Shown here: piece by piece, positions 1-9,560 of the stretch
Layout of the letters: each line of letters starts with the position of its first letter
Numbering within the stretch: the stretch's first letter is position 1
Assembly: GCA_963082975.1 (NCBI GenBank)
Contig: OY720348.1
Location: 69,279,719 to 69,343,718, forward strand
Direction: 5' to 3'
DNA: 64,000 nucleotides
Source of the DNA: Labia minor
Taxonomy: Eukaryota; Arthropoda; Insecta; Dermaptera; Spongiphoridae
Translations under genes and position numbers: made by a program
Notes under the pieces: model-generated
What the model was told of the DNA's origin: nothing
The model's input: the letters and a program-made list of their open reading frames with translations, nothing else
Database searches by the model: none

Positions 1-612
1 TTTATAAAATGGATTTGTCTAACTCTTTACTGGTATTATTTATATATATTTAAAAATTTTATTAATTTTTCATTAAGAATTTGGAATAGAATTAAGCTTA
101 AATGTTCTATATATTCGAATGAAGATCTCATAAATTCAATTTTATTAAAACAATTTAATTGAAAATTATTTAAACATTAAAAAAAATTATATGTATTTAA
201 GATTTTCTTTAAATATATTTATTTCTATACATATTATTTTTTAAATGAAAATAATCTTTAAGATGTTAGTAATTTTTTCCTAAATATTTTTAAATTTTAA
301 ATATTTACTAGATATAATATTATTATAGCTCTTTCAAAAATCAGAAATAATTACTGTCTACGTAGTTTATTTTCATAATTAATATAAAAAAATAAATATA
401 AATATATTTCTTATATATATAATTTTAAATAGTCCTCGTATATTATTTCTAATTTCAATAATCTTCGCTCTTTTCAAATCTCTTGCTGTATCCGAATGCA
501 ATTTCTTACTCCCTGATTCATGAATTGTTAAGTTGGCATTCAGTGTTTTATAAAGTTAATATCTCTGTAATTATCTCATTTTAATTAATAATTTAAATTT
601 ATTCTTATTTTT
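1..612. other. AT-rich intergenic DNA
   Basis: Low-complexity AT-rich sequence. No open frame, hairpin or repeat family could be recognised in it. Confidence 0.6.
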
Positions 613-613
613 A

Positions 614-1406
614 CCGACCGACGATAGTAAGGGAGGTATTGTTTTCACATCAAATTTCATATGTGGAGATTTTGACAGATCTCCACGAATCATGCATTTT
701 CTTAATAGAAATAAGTTGACCTGTGGCCAGGCTCAGAACCGACCGACGGTTTTAAATAAATTAATTTCCAGCTACAGAAACAATTTCAAATAATTTTAAT
801 ATTTCTATTAATGTAATAAAAAACAGATATGGATATAACATAAATATTTTTAATTTTATTTTATTTATAATATATAAGGAGGTGCTGGCTGTGACGTCAT
901 ATAATTTTAAATTAAGAAAAAACTACTAAAGATGATTTTTCTCATAAAACCAATACAAAGTGTGCATGATTCGTGGTGATAAGTAAAAAGTATGATGAAT
1001 TGATTAACTTTTGGTGCAAATCCGGAAACCGGAAGTGGTGGTATTAGCGATCGACGATAGGAAGGGAAGGGTTAATTTCCCACCAAATTTCACATGAGGG
1101 GATTTTTTTACATATCTCCACAAATCATGCACTTTTTATTGGTATTATCCTCTGGAAAATCATCTTCATTAGATTTTTCTTAATTTAAAATTATATGACG
1201 TCACCCAGCCCTTCATGACGTCACAGCCAGCTCTTACTTATATATTATAAATAAAATAAAATTAAAAATATTTATATTATATCCATATGTGTTTTTTATT
1301 ACATTAATAGAAATATTAAAATTATTTAAAATTGTTTCTGTAGCTGGAAATTAATTTATTTAAAACCGTAGGTCGGTTCTGAGCCTGGCCACAGGTCAAC
1401 TTATTT
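614..1406 (+). mobile_element. RC-B rolling-circle element, composite with an inverted insertion
   Basis: The left part (614 to about 708) is the RC-B 5' end, ACCGACCGACGATAGTAAGG. At about 709 the orientation flips: AAGTTGACCTGTGGCCAGG is the RC-B 3' end read on the minus strand and runs inward to about 980. From about 983 the plus-strand element resumes and ends at the hairpin and CAACTTATT near 1404. One RC-B copy is therefore interrupted by, or recombined with, the 3' half of another in opposite orientation. Both carry the TGACGTCA octamer. Family traits are given under the cleaner copy at 15705. Confidence 0.75.
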
Positions 1407-1439
1407 TTATTTAATATTTGGGTAATTGTTTACGAAACG

Positions 1440-1850
1440 GTAAGCTTCATGGATTTGGATGAAACTTTGCCATTGGATTCCTTTTTTAATTCCAAAGAAA
1501 CTTTTCTTATGCAATATTTATCGGTCTCTTCTAGTTTACGAGATAAAATTTATAAGAATTTGTATATAAATCTATATACATTATATGTAGTTTCCATTAT
1601 CCATGGCTCCACTAATTTTCTGTTTTTTCAGTTCGGTTTGGATATATGAAAATTAAAAAAAATTAATTAATTAAATAATTTTTTTATATCCAAACAGAAC
1701 TGAAAAAAATTGAAAATTACTGAATAAGTTGAATAAAATTTCTATATAAAAGATGAAAATTTCTTTAGAAGGATTTTAATTGAATATATTTTTTTATCAA
1801 AATGACTTGAAACATGGACAACTGTGAAAAAACGCATACCGTAAATGAAT
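1440..1850 (+). repeat. Degraded relative of the long-TIR MITE at 38994
   Basis: Starts with GGATTTGGATGAAACTTTGC followed by TGGATTCCTTTTTTAATTCC, matching the arm of the MITE at 38994-39587. It also keeps the same central palindrome (GTTCGGTTTGGATATA and its complement near 1690). The second arm is not seen, so this is a partial copy. The 66-residue open frame here is translated repeat, not a gene. Confidence 0.55.
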
Positions 1851-2572
1851 CGCCATTATAGTACTTTACTCTCGAATAACTTAAAACATTTTCCAATTGA
1901 AAAGTAATAATTCAAAATAAATAAAAAAATAAATAAATAGAGAAATAGAAATAAAAATGTAAAAATAAAAGAAAATAGTTTTTCCATTATATGTGTATCA
2001 ATAAACAAAAAATAAGCGAAATATTTGTAGTTATTGGACAATGATTTACTACATTACAATTAGTGGATAGACTGTTGTGTGATTTTCAAAAGGATTCTAG
2101 CAATGTTCAACCTTTTTCTAAAAAAAAGGACAGAAAAGCAAATTTATTGTCTTTTCTTTAAGTTATTAAAGCAAATCTGGAAATGAATTAAAACCAAGAT
2201 TAATGGGCATATTAGTTATGTGAAAATAATAAATTTTCGAAATGATGATATTTGACAGAAGGCCCAGTGTAGTTGGAAAGAAGAAAGGAATTCAAACGCT
2301 AAAATTAATTATTCCACATGATAGAGGAAATTAAATTCCAAAGCTTTTAGTTTTGGATCTCAACAATTTTCATAATGAAATAAAACAATTAAGAGGATCT
2401 AGTGGTTATTCCAGACTGGTAGACATATTAATTTTCCCACAACTATCCATTTAAGCTTTTTTTTTATTGAATCTCATGCCATTTTTGACTCTCCATCTGT
2501 AGGGAAGAGGTAGCACCTTCCAGATTTATTTTCAGTTGCATTTTAAATTGCAATTTTATTTTATTATTTATA
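1851..2572. other. AT-rich DNA without recognisable features
   Basis: No conserved motif, splice-bounded frame or repeat arm seen. The short frames are low complexity. Confidence 0.5.
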
Positions 2573-2574
2573 TA

Positions 2575-3221
2575 CGAGGTCTGTTCAAAAGAAAAAAAAT
2601 TGAATTTTCGCGGGCTGTGCACATTTGATTATCAGATTTTTTTTTGTTATGTTGGTACACATATGATTCTCATATGTTGACATTATCAGCTATTTGGATT
2701 AGTAGTTTGTTTTTGACAACTCAAAAGTTAGTCACGTTCTGTATGTTCTTCGAACTTTTACTTAAAAAAAAAAATAAGAAAAACTACAAGGAAGTTATAC
2801 TACGTTGGCGTGAAGCAATACGGCTCAAATTGTGGAAAAACATATCAAGGATTCTCCATCACGATAATGCACCAGCTCGCACATCATTGCTTGTTCGTGA
2901 CTTTTTGGCAAAAAACAACACCGTAATCATGCCTCAACCACCACCGTATTCACCAGATTTGGCTCCCTGCGACCTTTTCCTATTCCCAAAACTGAAGAGA
3001 CTAATGAAAGGAAAGCGTTTTGATGAGATAAGTAAAAATCGAAGAACACACAAAACGTGACTAACTTTTTAAGTTGTCGAAAATAAACTACGAATCTAAC
3101 ATGGTTGATAATTTCAACATATGAGAAACGTATGTGCACCAATATAACAAAAAAATTTCGATAATCAAATGTACACACCCGCGAAAATTAAAAATTCACC
3201 TTTTCTTTTGAACATACCTTG
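2575..3221 (+). mobile_element. mariner-type deletion derivative with long inverted ends
   Basis: Flanked by TA on both sides (2573-2574 and 3222-3223). The left end CGAGGTCTGTTCAAAAGAAA is mirrored at the right end, and the inverted arms run about 150-170 bp, including GTACACATA and the region around TTTTCGACAACT. Between the arms lies a piece of mariner transposase. Other copies of the same ends occur at 6478 and 43228, so this was an active family with internally deleted members. Confidence 0.75.
2749..3036 (+). pseudogene. mariner transposase fragment
   Basis: The frame reads HHDNAPARTSLLVRDFLA, then PYSPDLAPCDLFLFPKLKR and MKGKRFDEI. These are the second and third catalytic blocks (HDNAP and YSPDLAPCD, a DDD-type third acidic residue) of mariner transposases. 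The N-terminal helix-turn-helix part and the first catalytic Asp are missing, and the frame enters non-transposase sequence (SKNRRTHKT) at its end. It cannot encode an active enzyme. It lies centrally between the element's inverted arms. Confidence 0.8.
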
Positions 3222-3411
3222 TATATGTACCCCGACATAAGTAGTAACTTTTTAAAAATAATTATATTTTTCGATATTTTCTAAAATAAAAAAAAATATG
3301 TGAAAAATTATCATTTCTTCTGTTTTATTTTTCCATTATGGTCTCATCTTTTCCTAGTTTTTTTTTATATTATCTATTTATTTTTAATCTAAAAAATCTT
3401 TCACTATGTGA

Positions 3412-3540
3412 CTACTGATCTTGTTATCTCTTGAATCATCCAACCTCATTACCCCATCCATCCCTATCCTGAGCCACCCCCATCCATTTCCTATTTTCTT
3501 CTAATATTATTCTTACTACGTATCGAGATGGATTACGCTC
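3412..3540 (-). repeat. LINE 3'-tail fragment
   Basis: Minus-strand copy of the 3' tail of a non-LTR retrotransposon seen better at 51440-52400. Shared words are CCATCCCTATCCTGAGCCA and the C-rich string that follows. No open frame survives. Confidence 0.45.
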
Positions 3541-3684
3541 ATGTTCATCTTTTCATCAAACAATATTATGTCTACTTATAATATCCAAATAAGTTTTATA
3601 AACTTTTTATAAATTTTTATGATAAAAATTAAAATAAATATATTATTTCATTTTTATATTGTACTAATATTAATTTATGCCAGC

Positions 3685-3938
3685 CAATATGCCATTATTA
3701 AAAAACAAACGCTATTCAGTCTGGGAGGCTTAACTCTCAACCTCGTGCTTCGATTTAAGTTCCATGCATGGCACGGGAATTATTTTGTTAAAAAAGAGGA
3801 AGCTACTTGAAATAAAAAGTAGCGCCTCCGATCAAGAAAATCAAGATAAAGTTCGATAGAATCCATTTTACTGATTATTTAACACCTTTATCCTGCTTAG
3901 ACGGTAATCGATTTGATAGGCGCTGTTTTTTTATAGGG
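3685..3938 (+). mobile_element. SINE-2 (tRNA-type), plus orientation
   Basis: Diverged plus-strand copy of the SINE best preserved at 57580. The head has a degraded promoter B box (CGATTTAAGTTCC), followed by CGGGAATTATTTTG, AAGTAGCGCCTCCGATCAAG, AAAATCAAGATAAAG and, at the tail, GATAGGCGCTGT. Its 63-residue frame is incidental. Confidence 0.6.
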
Positions 3939-4099
3939 GGATTCATAAATCAGGGTTTTTTCTTTTTCTTTTTTTTATTTTTCTATTTAATTATATATTG
4001 TTATTTTTAATGTCATATTTTACTTCTTCTAATAATATATTCATAATCTGATTCAATTTCACCCCTCTTCTTTTAAACAAATCTTAACAAATTAATATA

Positions 4100-4350
4100 A
4101 TATTATTATTATTATTATTATTATTTGCTTTTGGACCATCTGGGATCACGCAAAGCTCCCACTTTGTGGTTGCTTATTTTTTTAAGGAATCCTGCTGGTG
4201 CTGGGTTATTTAGAACCAGGTTTGTCATTTCCTGGAGCGGGAGGCAGCTGATGTTAAATTGAATTTAAAATTTTGTTCTTAGATGGAATCGAACGCCGAC
4301 TTCATGTGTAAAAAATTTCCACTATACACGCACGGCTAAGCTGCCTCCTA
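4100..4350 (-). mobile_element. SINE-1 (tRNA-derived), minus orientation
   Basis: On the minus strand the head reads GGAGGCAGCTTAGCCGTGCG (A-box-like) and about 35 bases later GGCGTTCGATTCC, a near-perfect RNA polymerase III B box (GGTTCGANTCC). The body contains CCTGGTTCTAAATAACCCAG and GAGCTTTGCGTGATCC. The 3' end is an (AAT)n tail, seen on the plus strand as (ATT)n at 4103-4122. A head with A and B boxes plus a trinucleotide tail is standard for tRNA-derived SINEs. A longer relative lies at 16430. Confidence 0.75.
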
Positions 4351-4944
4351 AATTAATATAATAACTATTTGAAAAAATAAGTATTTTATCTGTACAGAAA
4401 TTATTTATATATTTAATATATATATATATATCTATTGTTAGTATTAGAAAAATAAAAAATATTTACCAGTATAAGATTATATATATATACCCTAAAAAGT
4501 TAATTCATAATTATGTTTATTTATTGATTAGTATTTGTATGAATAACGATTAATTGATTATAATAGAGTTTCATGCAAAATAACAATTAATGAACTGCAC
4601 AATCTAATCAATGCTCAAAATACAAGAACATATTTAATTACAGGTATATACATGGTTCATATTGATCCATTATCAAAAATGTTTTTCTTGAATCTCTACA
4701 TATATGTATACATGCAAATACTATTAGCAAATTACTAGTTTTCCAATGTTTATTACAATCAAATGAAATCATTCTAATTAGAATTCTATTTGGAAAATAA
4801 TGATATCATATATTTTTTTTATATCATGTAAATAGATGTTCGTTAATGAGGATGATTTACCCTCGAGGGAGATAACTCGAATAATACAAATTCAACAACA
4901 TGTATTTTTAATAAATAATCATATCTTATCTTATTATATTAGCA
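4351..4944. other. AT-rich DNA
   Basis: Contains short (TA)n runs near 4417 and 4480. Nothing else recognisable. Confidence 0.5.
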
Positions 4945-4945
4945 A

Positions 4946-4987
<42 letters not shown>
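4945..4987. repeat. (TA)n(GA)n microsatellite
   Basis: A TA run passes directly into a GA run that abuts the hAT MITE at about 4986. The GA run seems to have replaced the first bases of its left end. Confidence 0.8.
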
Positions 4988-5375
4988 GCGGATTAAACGA
5001 CGGGCGGACCGGGCGGCCGCCCGGGGCCCACCAGCCCGAGGGATCCACCAAAACCTAAATAAAAATATTTTCTTAAAAAAAATTTAAAAATTTTTTTTAT
5101 GGATAATCGGAGTTTAAATAAAACAAGTTATTCTTGAACAACAGATCTTTATTCGGTCGTGTTTGAACCCCGACTAACTTAAGAAAAAATAATCAATTTT
5201 GGGTCTCGGCGACCACAGTAAAAATTATGTATTTTTTACATAAGTTCTATATATGTAAGTATAAAACAGCCTAAATTATAATATAAACAAAATTTGTCTT
5301 TCAATTATAATTGTAAATAACAGAGGGCCCATTTCAATTTTACCGCCCGGGGCTCCCAATCAACTTAATCCGCCA
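4986..5375. mobile_element. hAT-type MITE (GGCGGATTAA ends)
   Basis: Left end AGGCGGATTAAACGACGGGC with CCGGGCGGCCGCCCGGGGCC. The right end, reverse complemented, is CAGTGGCGGATTAAG with CCCCGGGCGG. CAGTGGCGGAT is a common hAT end. About 390 bp, no transposase. The target duplication is obscured by the TA/GA microsatellite; TATATATG follows the right end. The terminal inverted regions are strikingly GC-rich against the AT-rich interior. Confidence 0.65.
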
Positions 5376-5487
5376 CTGTATATATGTAGGAATTATTTTA
5401 ATCATTTAATAAACACAATTAGATAACTAAATAAAATAATAATTATTAATCGTAAAACTTTGAAAAATTGTCATTCCCCTAGAGCCC

Positions 5488-5850
5488 AAGACCATAGGTT
5501 CCCAAACTTTTTTGTGTCGTAGAACCCTTGCCATGTTTTTCGGTTTTGGGTAGACCCCCCTACTTAACCTGAAATTGATTTTTTGTAAATAATTTTACCT
5601 GTTTCTTTAAAGCCTTATTGAAAATGTCGGGAAACCTTTTTTTAGGGCCTTATTGAAAAATCCAAAAATTTTAATAGCCATATCGAAAAAAAAATTTACC
5701 TTTTTTTTTAGAACCATATTGAATTGAATTATAAGATAGTATAATATATGTAAATATCGTGGACCCCAAATTTCATTTCATGGATATTCGCAAGCGTAGA
5801 CCCCTTATATGTTCTTTTAAATTATTTGAACCAGGTAATTAATAATATAC
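5488..5850. mobile_element. hAT-like MITE relic plus RC-C leader scrap
   Basis: CATAGGTTCCCAAACTTTTT opens the fossil and GTGGACCCC / GTAGACCCC blocks recur toward the other side. A related end lies at 23540-23632 on the minus strand. The segment finishes with ATGTTCTTTTAAATTATTTG and GAACCAGGTA near 5812-5842, which is the RC-C leader on the minus strand. No clear target duplication. Confidence 0.4.
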
Positions 5851-6140
5851 TACATTTAAGAAAAATAAGTTATTCCACGGGATATAAGTAATCTAGTTAT
5901 GATGGTAAATATTAAATATAAGGAAATTGATTAGAATAAAGATTCAGTAGAGTAATACTTGTTCAGGATAGAAAGAGTTGAAGCGATGTGGTTGTTGTGA
6001 TTAACAACTTTCGAGTTTAGTAATACCATAGAGATAGATAATTAAAGAGATAAGGTATCAAACTAAAAATAAAAATTATTTCTATTATGTTTAACAAAAT
6101 AATAAAAAGATATTATAAAATAAAAAAAAAACTCTGTTTA
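5851..6140. other. AT-rich DNA with a possible LINE-tail trace
   Basis: GATGTGGTTGTTGTG...AACTTTCGAGTTTAG near 5985-6022 resembles the end of the LINE tail at 52340-52390. The match is short. Confidence 0.3.
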
Positions 6141-6146
6141 CAAAAG

Positions 6147-6365
6147 GACAGCGCCTATCCAACGGAGTGGAGGTGTTATATGATCAGTACACCGGATCGT
6201 CTCAACCTTGATTTTCTTGATCAGATGCCACTATTGTTTATTTCAAGTAGCTTCTCAATTTTGAACACGAAGACTGGTTGAACCTCGTTCTCCGAAACCT
6301 AAGTTAGAGAGAAATTCGCTTGTCAGATACCACGAGAATAAGAATCAACCGTGTTGCCCCAATAC
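6147..6365 (-). mobile_element. SINE-2, minus orientation
   Basis: Plus-strand landmarks shared with 7468, 29690 and 57580, in order: GACAGCGCCTATC, TGATCAGTACA, CTTGATTTTCTTGATCAG, CACTATTGTTTATTTCAAG, CCACGAGAATAAGAATCAA. The B box region has been lost from this copy by a small deletion near 6325. Confidence 0.65.
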
Positions 6366-6477
6366 TCCATGACTTCTTTCACTTTAAATAAAGGTTTATT
6401 TATTGTGCTTAATAAATATTAAATTTTAAATTTCATAAATTTTACCCATTTCACATGGTCTCGATATTCCTAATGTA

Positions 6478-6655
6478 TACGAGGTCTGTTCAAAAGAAAA
6501 AAAATTTGAATTTTCGCGGGCTGTGAACTTTCGATTATCGAATATTTTTGTTATGTTGGTACACATATGTATCTTATATGTTGACATTATCAGCCATTTC
6601 GGATTAGTAGTTTGTTTTCGACAACTGAAAAAGTTAGTCACGTTTTGTGTATTAT
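6478..6655 (+). mobile_element. Solo left end of the CGAGGTCTGTTC mariner family
   Basis: TATACGAGGTCTGTTCAAAA through TTCGACAACT and AGTTAGTCACGTTTTGTGT matches the left arm of the element at 2575. The transposase part and right arm are absent; the copy stops in an (ATT)n run. Confidence 0.65.
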
Positions 6656-7466
6656 TATTATTTCTTATATCCATTGTTCTCCTCTACAAATAAATTTTTT
6701 AAAGAATATTAGCCTTAAGTTTTTCATTTAAATTTGATTTTTAGATAAATTTTCCAAGTAATTATTTATACTAAAATGTTGGAGTTATTGGGGTCTATAC
6801 AATATAAACAATAAAGACCCTGACAAGACGTTCATTTATCAAAATCATCACCAATTCTATACTCAGGCATACTTTCTTCCTCTCTATTATTGTCGAGGTG
6901 AATCTATTTAGTAACATCAATTTAATAAATATTTTTCTAAACCTATTGTATATAATTTCTTAATAAAAAATGCCATTATATATAATTTTAGAATAATATG
7001 AATATGTATGTATGCCATATAATAGTATGTTCTCAGGGGGTTGATATAATGCAATGGTAAAATGTTACCGATTATATTTATGGCAATATTTTTTTAGTCA
7101 TAAATTTAATTTAGGTTTCATTCGTATCTACTGAAACCACTTTGAAAAATTCCCGGTCTAGCATTTTTATTTGTTTCTGTTGTAATTAAAAAAATAAAAA
7201 TAAAAAACACACCGGTATTTTTTAGGGTGACTTTATATTATGACTCCATTAAACTCTGTACCCCTATCAACGTATAAAATGAAACAAAATCAAGTAAATA
7301 TTTAAAAATATTTGAAATTAACAAATTTATGTGTGACGTTGTCAGTTCTAGTAACACTCAGTTAAGAAGACATTTCTAAAAGTTACTAAAATAATCAATA
7401 ACAAAAAAAAAAAAAAAAAAAAATGAATTTAATTCTCATATAAAATTTCCGGACATCCTATTAATT
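6656..7466. other. AT-rich DNA
   Basis: A poly-A run at about 7403-7424. No coding potential or repeat family recognised. Confidence 0.5.
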
Positions 7467-7467
7467 G

Positions 7468-7708
7468 GCAGAGGTTATCATTTAAGCGGGATAAAGGTGT
7501 ACTATTGTCAGTAGAACGAGCCCTCTTAAACTTTATCTTGATTTTCTTGAACGGAGGCCGCTATATTTTATTTCAAGTCGCCTTCGAATTTTGATCTCGA
7601 AGACTGGATGAACCTCGCTCTCCTAGAAAGAAATTCCCTTGCCATGCTTGAGACTTGAACCTATTACCACGAGAATGAAAGTCAAGCGTATTGACGTTCA
7701 GAGTGGTA
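7468..7708 (-). mobile_element. SINE-2, minus orientation
   Basis: Contains the family landmarks CTTTATCTTGATTTTCTTGA, TATTTCAAG and TGATCTCGAAGACTGGATG. On the minus strand the head reads AATAGGTTCAAGTCTCAAGC, a recognisable B box. The tail side lacks the GCGCCTAT block. Confidence 0.65.
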
Positions 7709-8245
7709 TTTAAAAAAGTATTTTATGTGCCAACAGAGCATGCTTTGTAACCAAGTAATTACCCATCCAATTACTTAGCTGTAATTTCTACATTGTTCTC
7801 ATTAATATTAGTAAAATTGTTCTAATAAATAAGGAAGATTATTGAAAGAGAATTAGTTAAGTTAACTTAGAGATTAGTATCGAGTAACCCAGTTTCTTAT
7901 ATCCAGGTCAAAAATAGTCAATACATTCCTTTTTATCAATTTCGAATAAAGGCACATCTTCTTTGTATTACTTTTTCCCAAAGGGATTTCAGCCCCTATA
8001 AAAATTAAATTAATTATCCTGGCTTTTTTTTGTTTTTTTTTGTTTATTGCTTACCATTTAATCTAATTTATTACTCGTTTTGAATGTAAATATTTTAAAA
8101 TCTTTCTTTTTCCAACTGACTTGTTTCCAAGGAAATTGTCTTTTCGAAACAATTGATTTTATCTAAACTAAGAAAGAGATATACAAAAATTAAAAACAAA
8201 TTATAAGAAGTCAATGTCAATTTATAGATTAGTTTAAACCACTTA
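7709..8245. other. AT-rich DNA
   Basis: No feature recognised apart from T-rich runs near 8026-8046. Confidence 0.5.
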
Positions 8246-8289
8246 GAACAGGGGTGGGCAAAAGCCGGTGTGGCTATTAAATAACGAGA

Positions 8290-8765
8290 CTGCTTACAAA
8301 AAATGGTTTAATTAAAAAAATTATGGTACAATCGAACTTTCCCCCTCAATATACTCCCCTCCACTCGCCACACACCGCTTCATCCTTTTTTTCCACTGCT
8401 CAAAGCAGTGTTCGAAATCGTTTTTTGTTAGGCCTTTCAGAAGCTCCCCCGTTTATCTTTTCGCCTCTTCCATCGACTCGAATCGGCTTCCCTTTAGTGC
8501 GGACTTGATTTTCGGAAACAGGTAAAAGTCACAGGGTGCTAGATCATGGGAGTAAGGAGGGTGTTCCAGTACTGGAGTTGAAATGGAAACAGGACGGCCC
8601 GGACGCTGGTCATCTTCGGTGCCCTCTTGACCCTGAGAAAATCTTTTGTGCCACTCAAAAACACGCGCACGTGATAAAGAACTCTCACCGTAAGCCTCTT
8701 TTAATAATTTATAACACTCGGTTATATAAAGTCAAAATTTCCCCCACAGAAAGACTTAATTTATT
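8290..8765 (-). pseudogene. Internally deleted mariner, transposase N and C parts
   Basis: Reading the minus strand from 8765 downward, the first part (about 8710-8590) encodes EAYGESSLSRARVFEWHKRF and RPGRP, the N-terminal helix-turn-helix and hinge of mariner transposase. The next part (about 8575-8305) encodes PVLEHPPYSHDLAPCDFY, LFPKIKSALKGSRFES and FEQWKKRMKRCVASGGEYIE, the C-terminal end with the third catalytic motif. The middle, with the first two acidic residues, is deleted, and one in-frame stop interrupts the C part. It differs clearly from the family at 2575. Confidence 0.8.
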
Positions 8766-8769
8766 CGGT

Positions 8770-8961
8770 TATTGAATATATATCGATAAAAATAGAGGTA
8801 TGTAAGAATATTGTGATATAATTTCATCGAAATTTTATAAGCCAATTTTGAGTCAATAACTTCAGTTTTCAGGCAGACAAACAAACATTGAAAATTCTAA
8901 AGTCACTCTTGGGTTCTAGAGGTCGTGAAACGCGAAGATATGCAAATGTATGTTTTAAAAC
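8770..8961 (-). mobile_element. Leader fragment shared with the Helitron at 48040
   Basis: On the minus strand it reads TGCATATCTTCGCGTTTCAC, GACCTCTAGAA, GTGACTTTAGAATTTT, a TTTGTTTGTCTG run, AATTGGCTT and ATCACAATATTCTTACATAC. These blocks occur in the same order in the Helitron leader at 48100-48330. Here the upstream flank is RC-C leader rather than the Helitron TC end, so the leader is shared between element types. Confidence 0.6.
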
Positions 8962-9466
8962 TAATTTTTTTTAATTTATGTTCTTTTAAATTATTTGAAT
9001 GGCGATTCGGTGAATCAGGTATTAATATTAACAGTCAAACCCGATAATAAGGAATCATTTTTTTATTGACTGAACGGTGGCTCGGTGAACCAGGTATGTA
9101 TTAATAAATGGTAAATATTATTAATTTTCTTTTTACAATAATTTCATTCTTAAAAAACTTTTTACCTTTATATATTAGTAAATGACAATTTAAATGTGAT
9201 TAAATTAAATTCAAAATCCTTTTCTCGTGTAAGAATTAAAATAAGGATTTTTATTTACAATTATAGATTAGTAAAATGAAAGAAGTCTATGATTCTTTGA
9301 AAGAATCATAGACATATTATAGATTTGTATAAATAAATAATAGATAAATTAACATATGGATAATAAAATGATAGGATTCTTAAATGTAATAGATATTTAA
9401 TAATGATGTATTTATTAATAGAGGAAATAAGATAGTAAATATAAATACTAAGTTAAATAAATCAGA
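8962..9466. repeat. Left arm of a ~0.5-kb inverted repeat
   Basis: Near-complete inverted match to 14537-15020. Internal landmarks are GCGATTCGGTGAATCAGGTA (an RC-C leader end on the minus strand), ACTGAACGGTGGCTCGGTG (a second RC-C-like end) and a 29-bp palindrome GTCTATGATTCTTT / AAAGAATCATAGAC at about 9281-9312. The inner border falls a few bases beyond the likely poly(A) signal of the zinc-finger gene (AATAAA on the minus strand at 9474-9469). The pair brackets about 5.07 kb containing that gene and the protease exon. Confidence 0.85.
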
Positions 9467-9468
9467 TT

Positions 9469-9474
9469 TTTATT
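9469..9474 (-). promoter_or_regulatory. Possible poly(A) signal of the zinc-finger gene
   Basis: AATAAA on the minus strand about 90 bp past the distal stop at 9561. AATAAA is common by chance in such AT-rich DNA. Confidence 0.3.
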
Positions 9475-9560
9475 GGTTTAAAATTTAAACTATAATTTGA
9501 GTTATAAAGTATATAAGCTATATTCAAAGAATATGTTGTTTTCATTATTAAGCCTATTTT

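Noticed and set aside
8323-8775. Two plus-strand frames of 61 and 79 residues
   Set aside because: Antisense of a mariner transposase that reads clearly on the minus strand.
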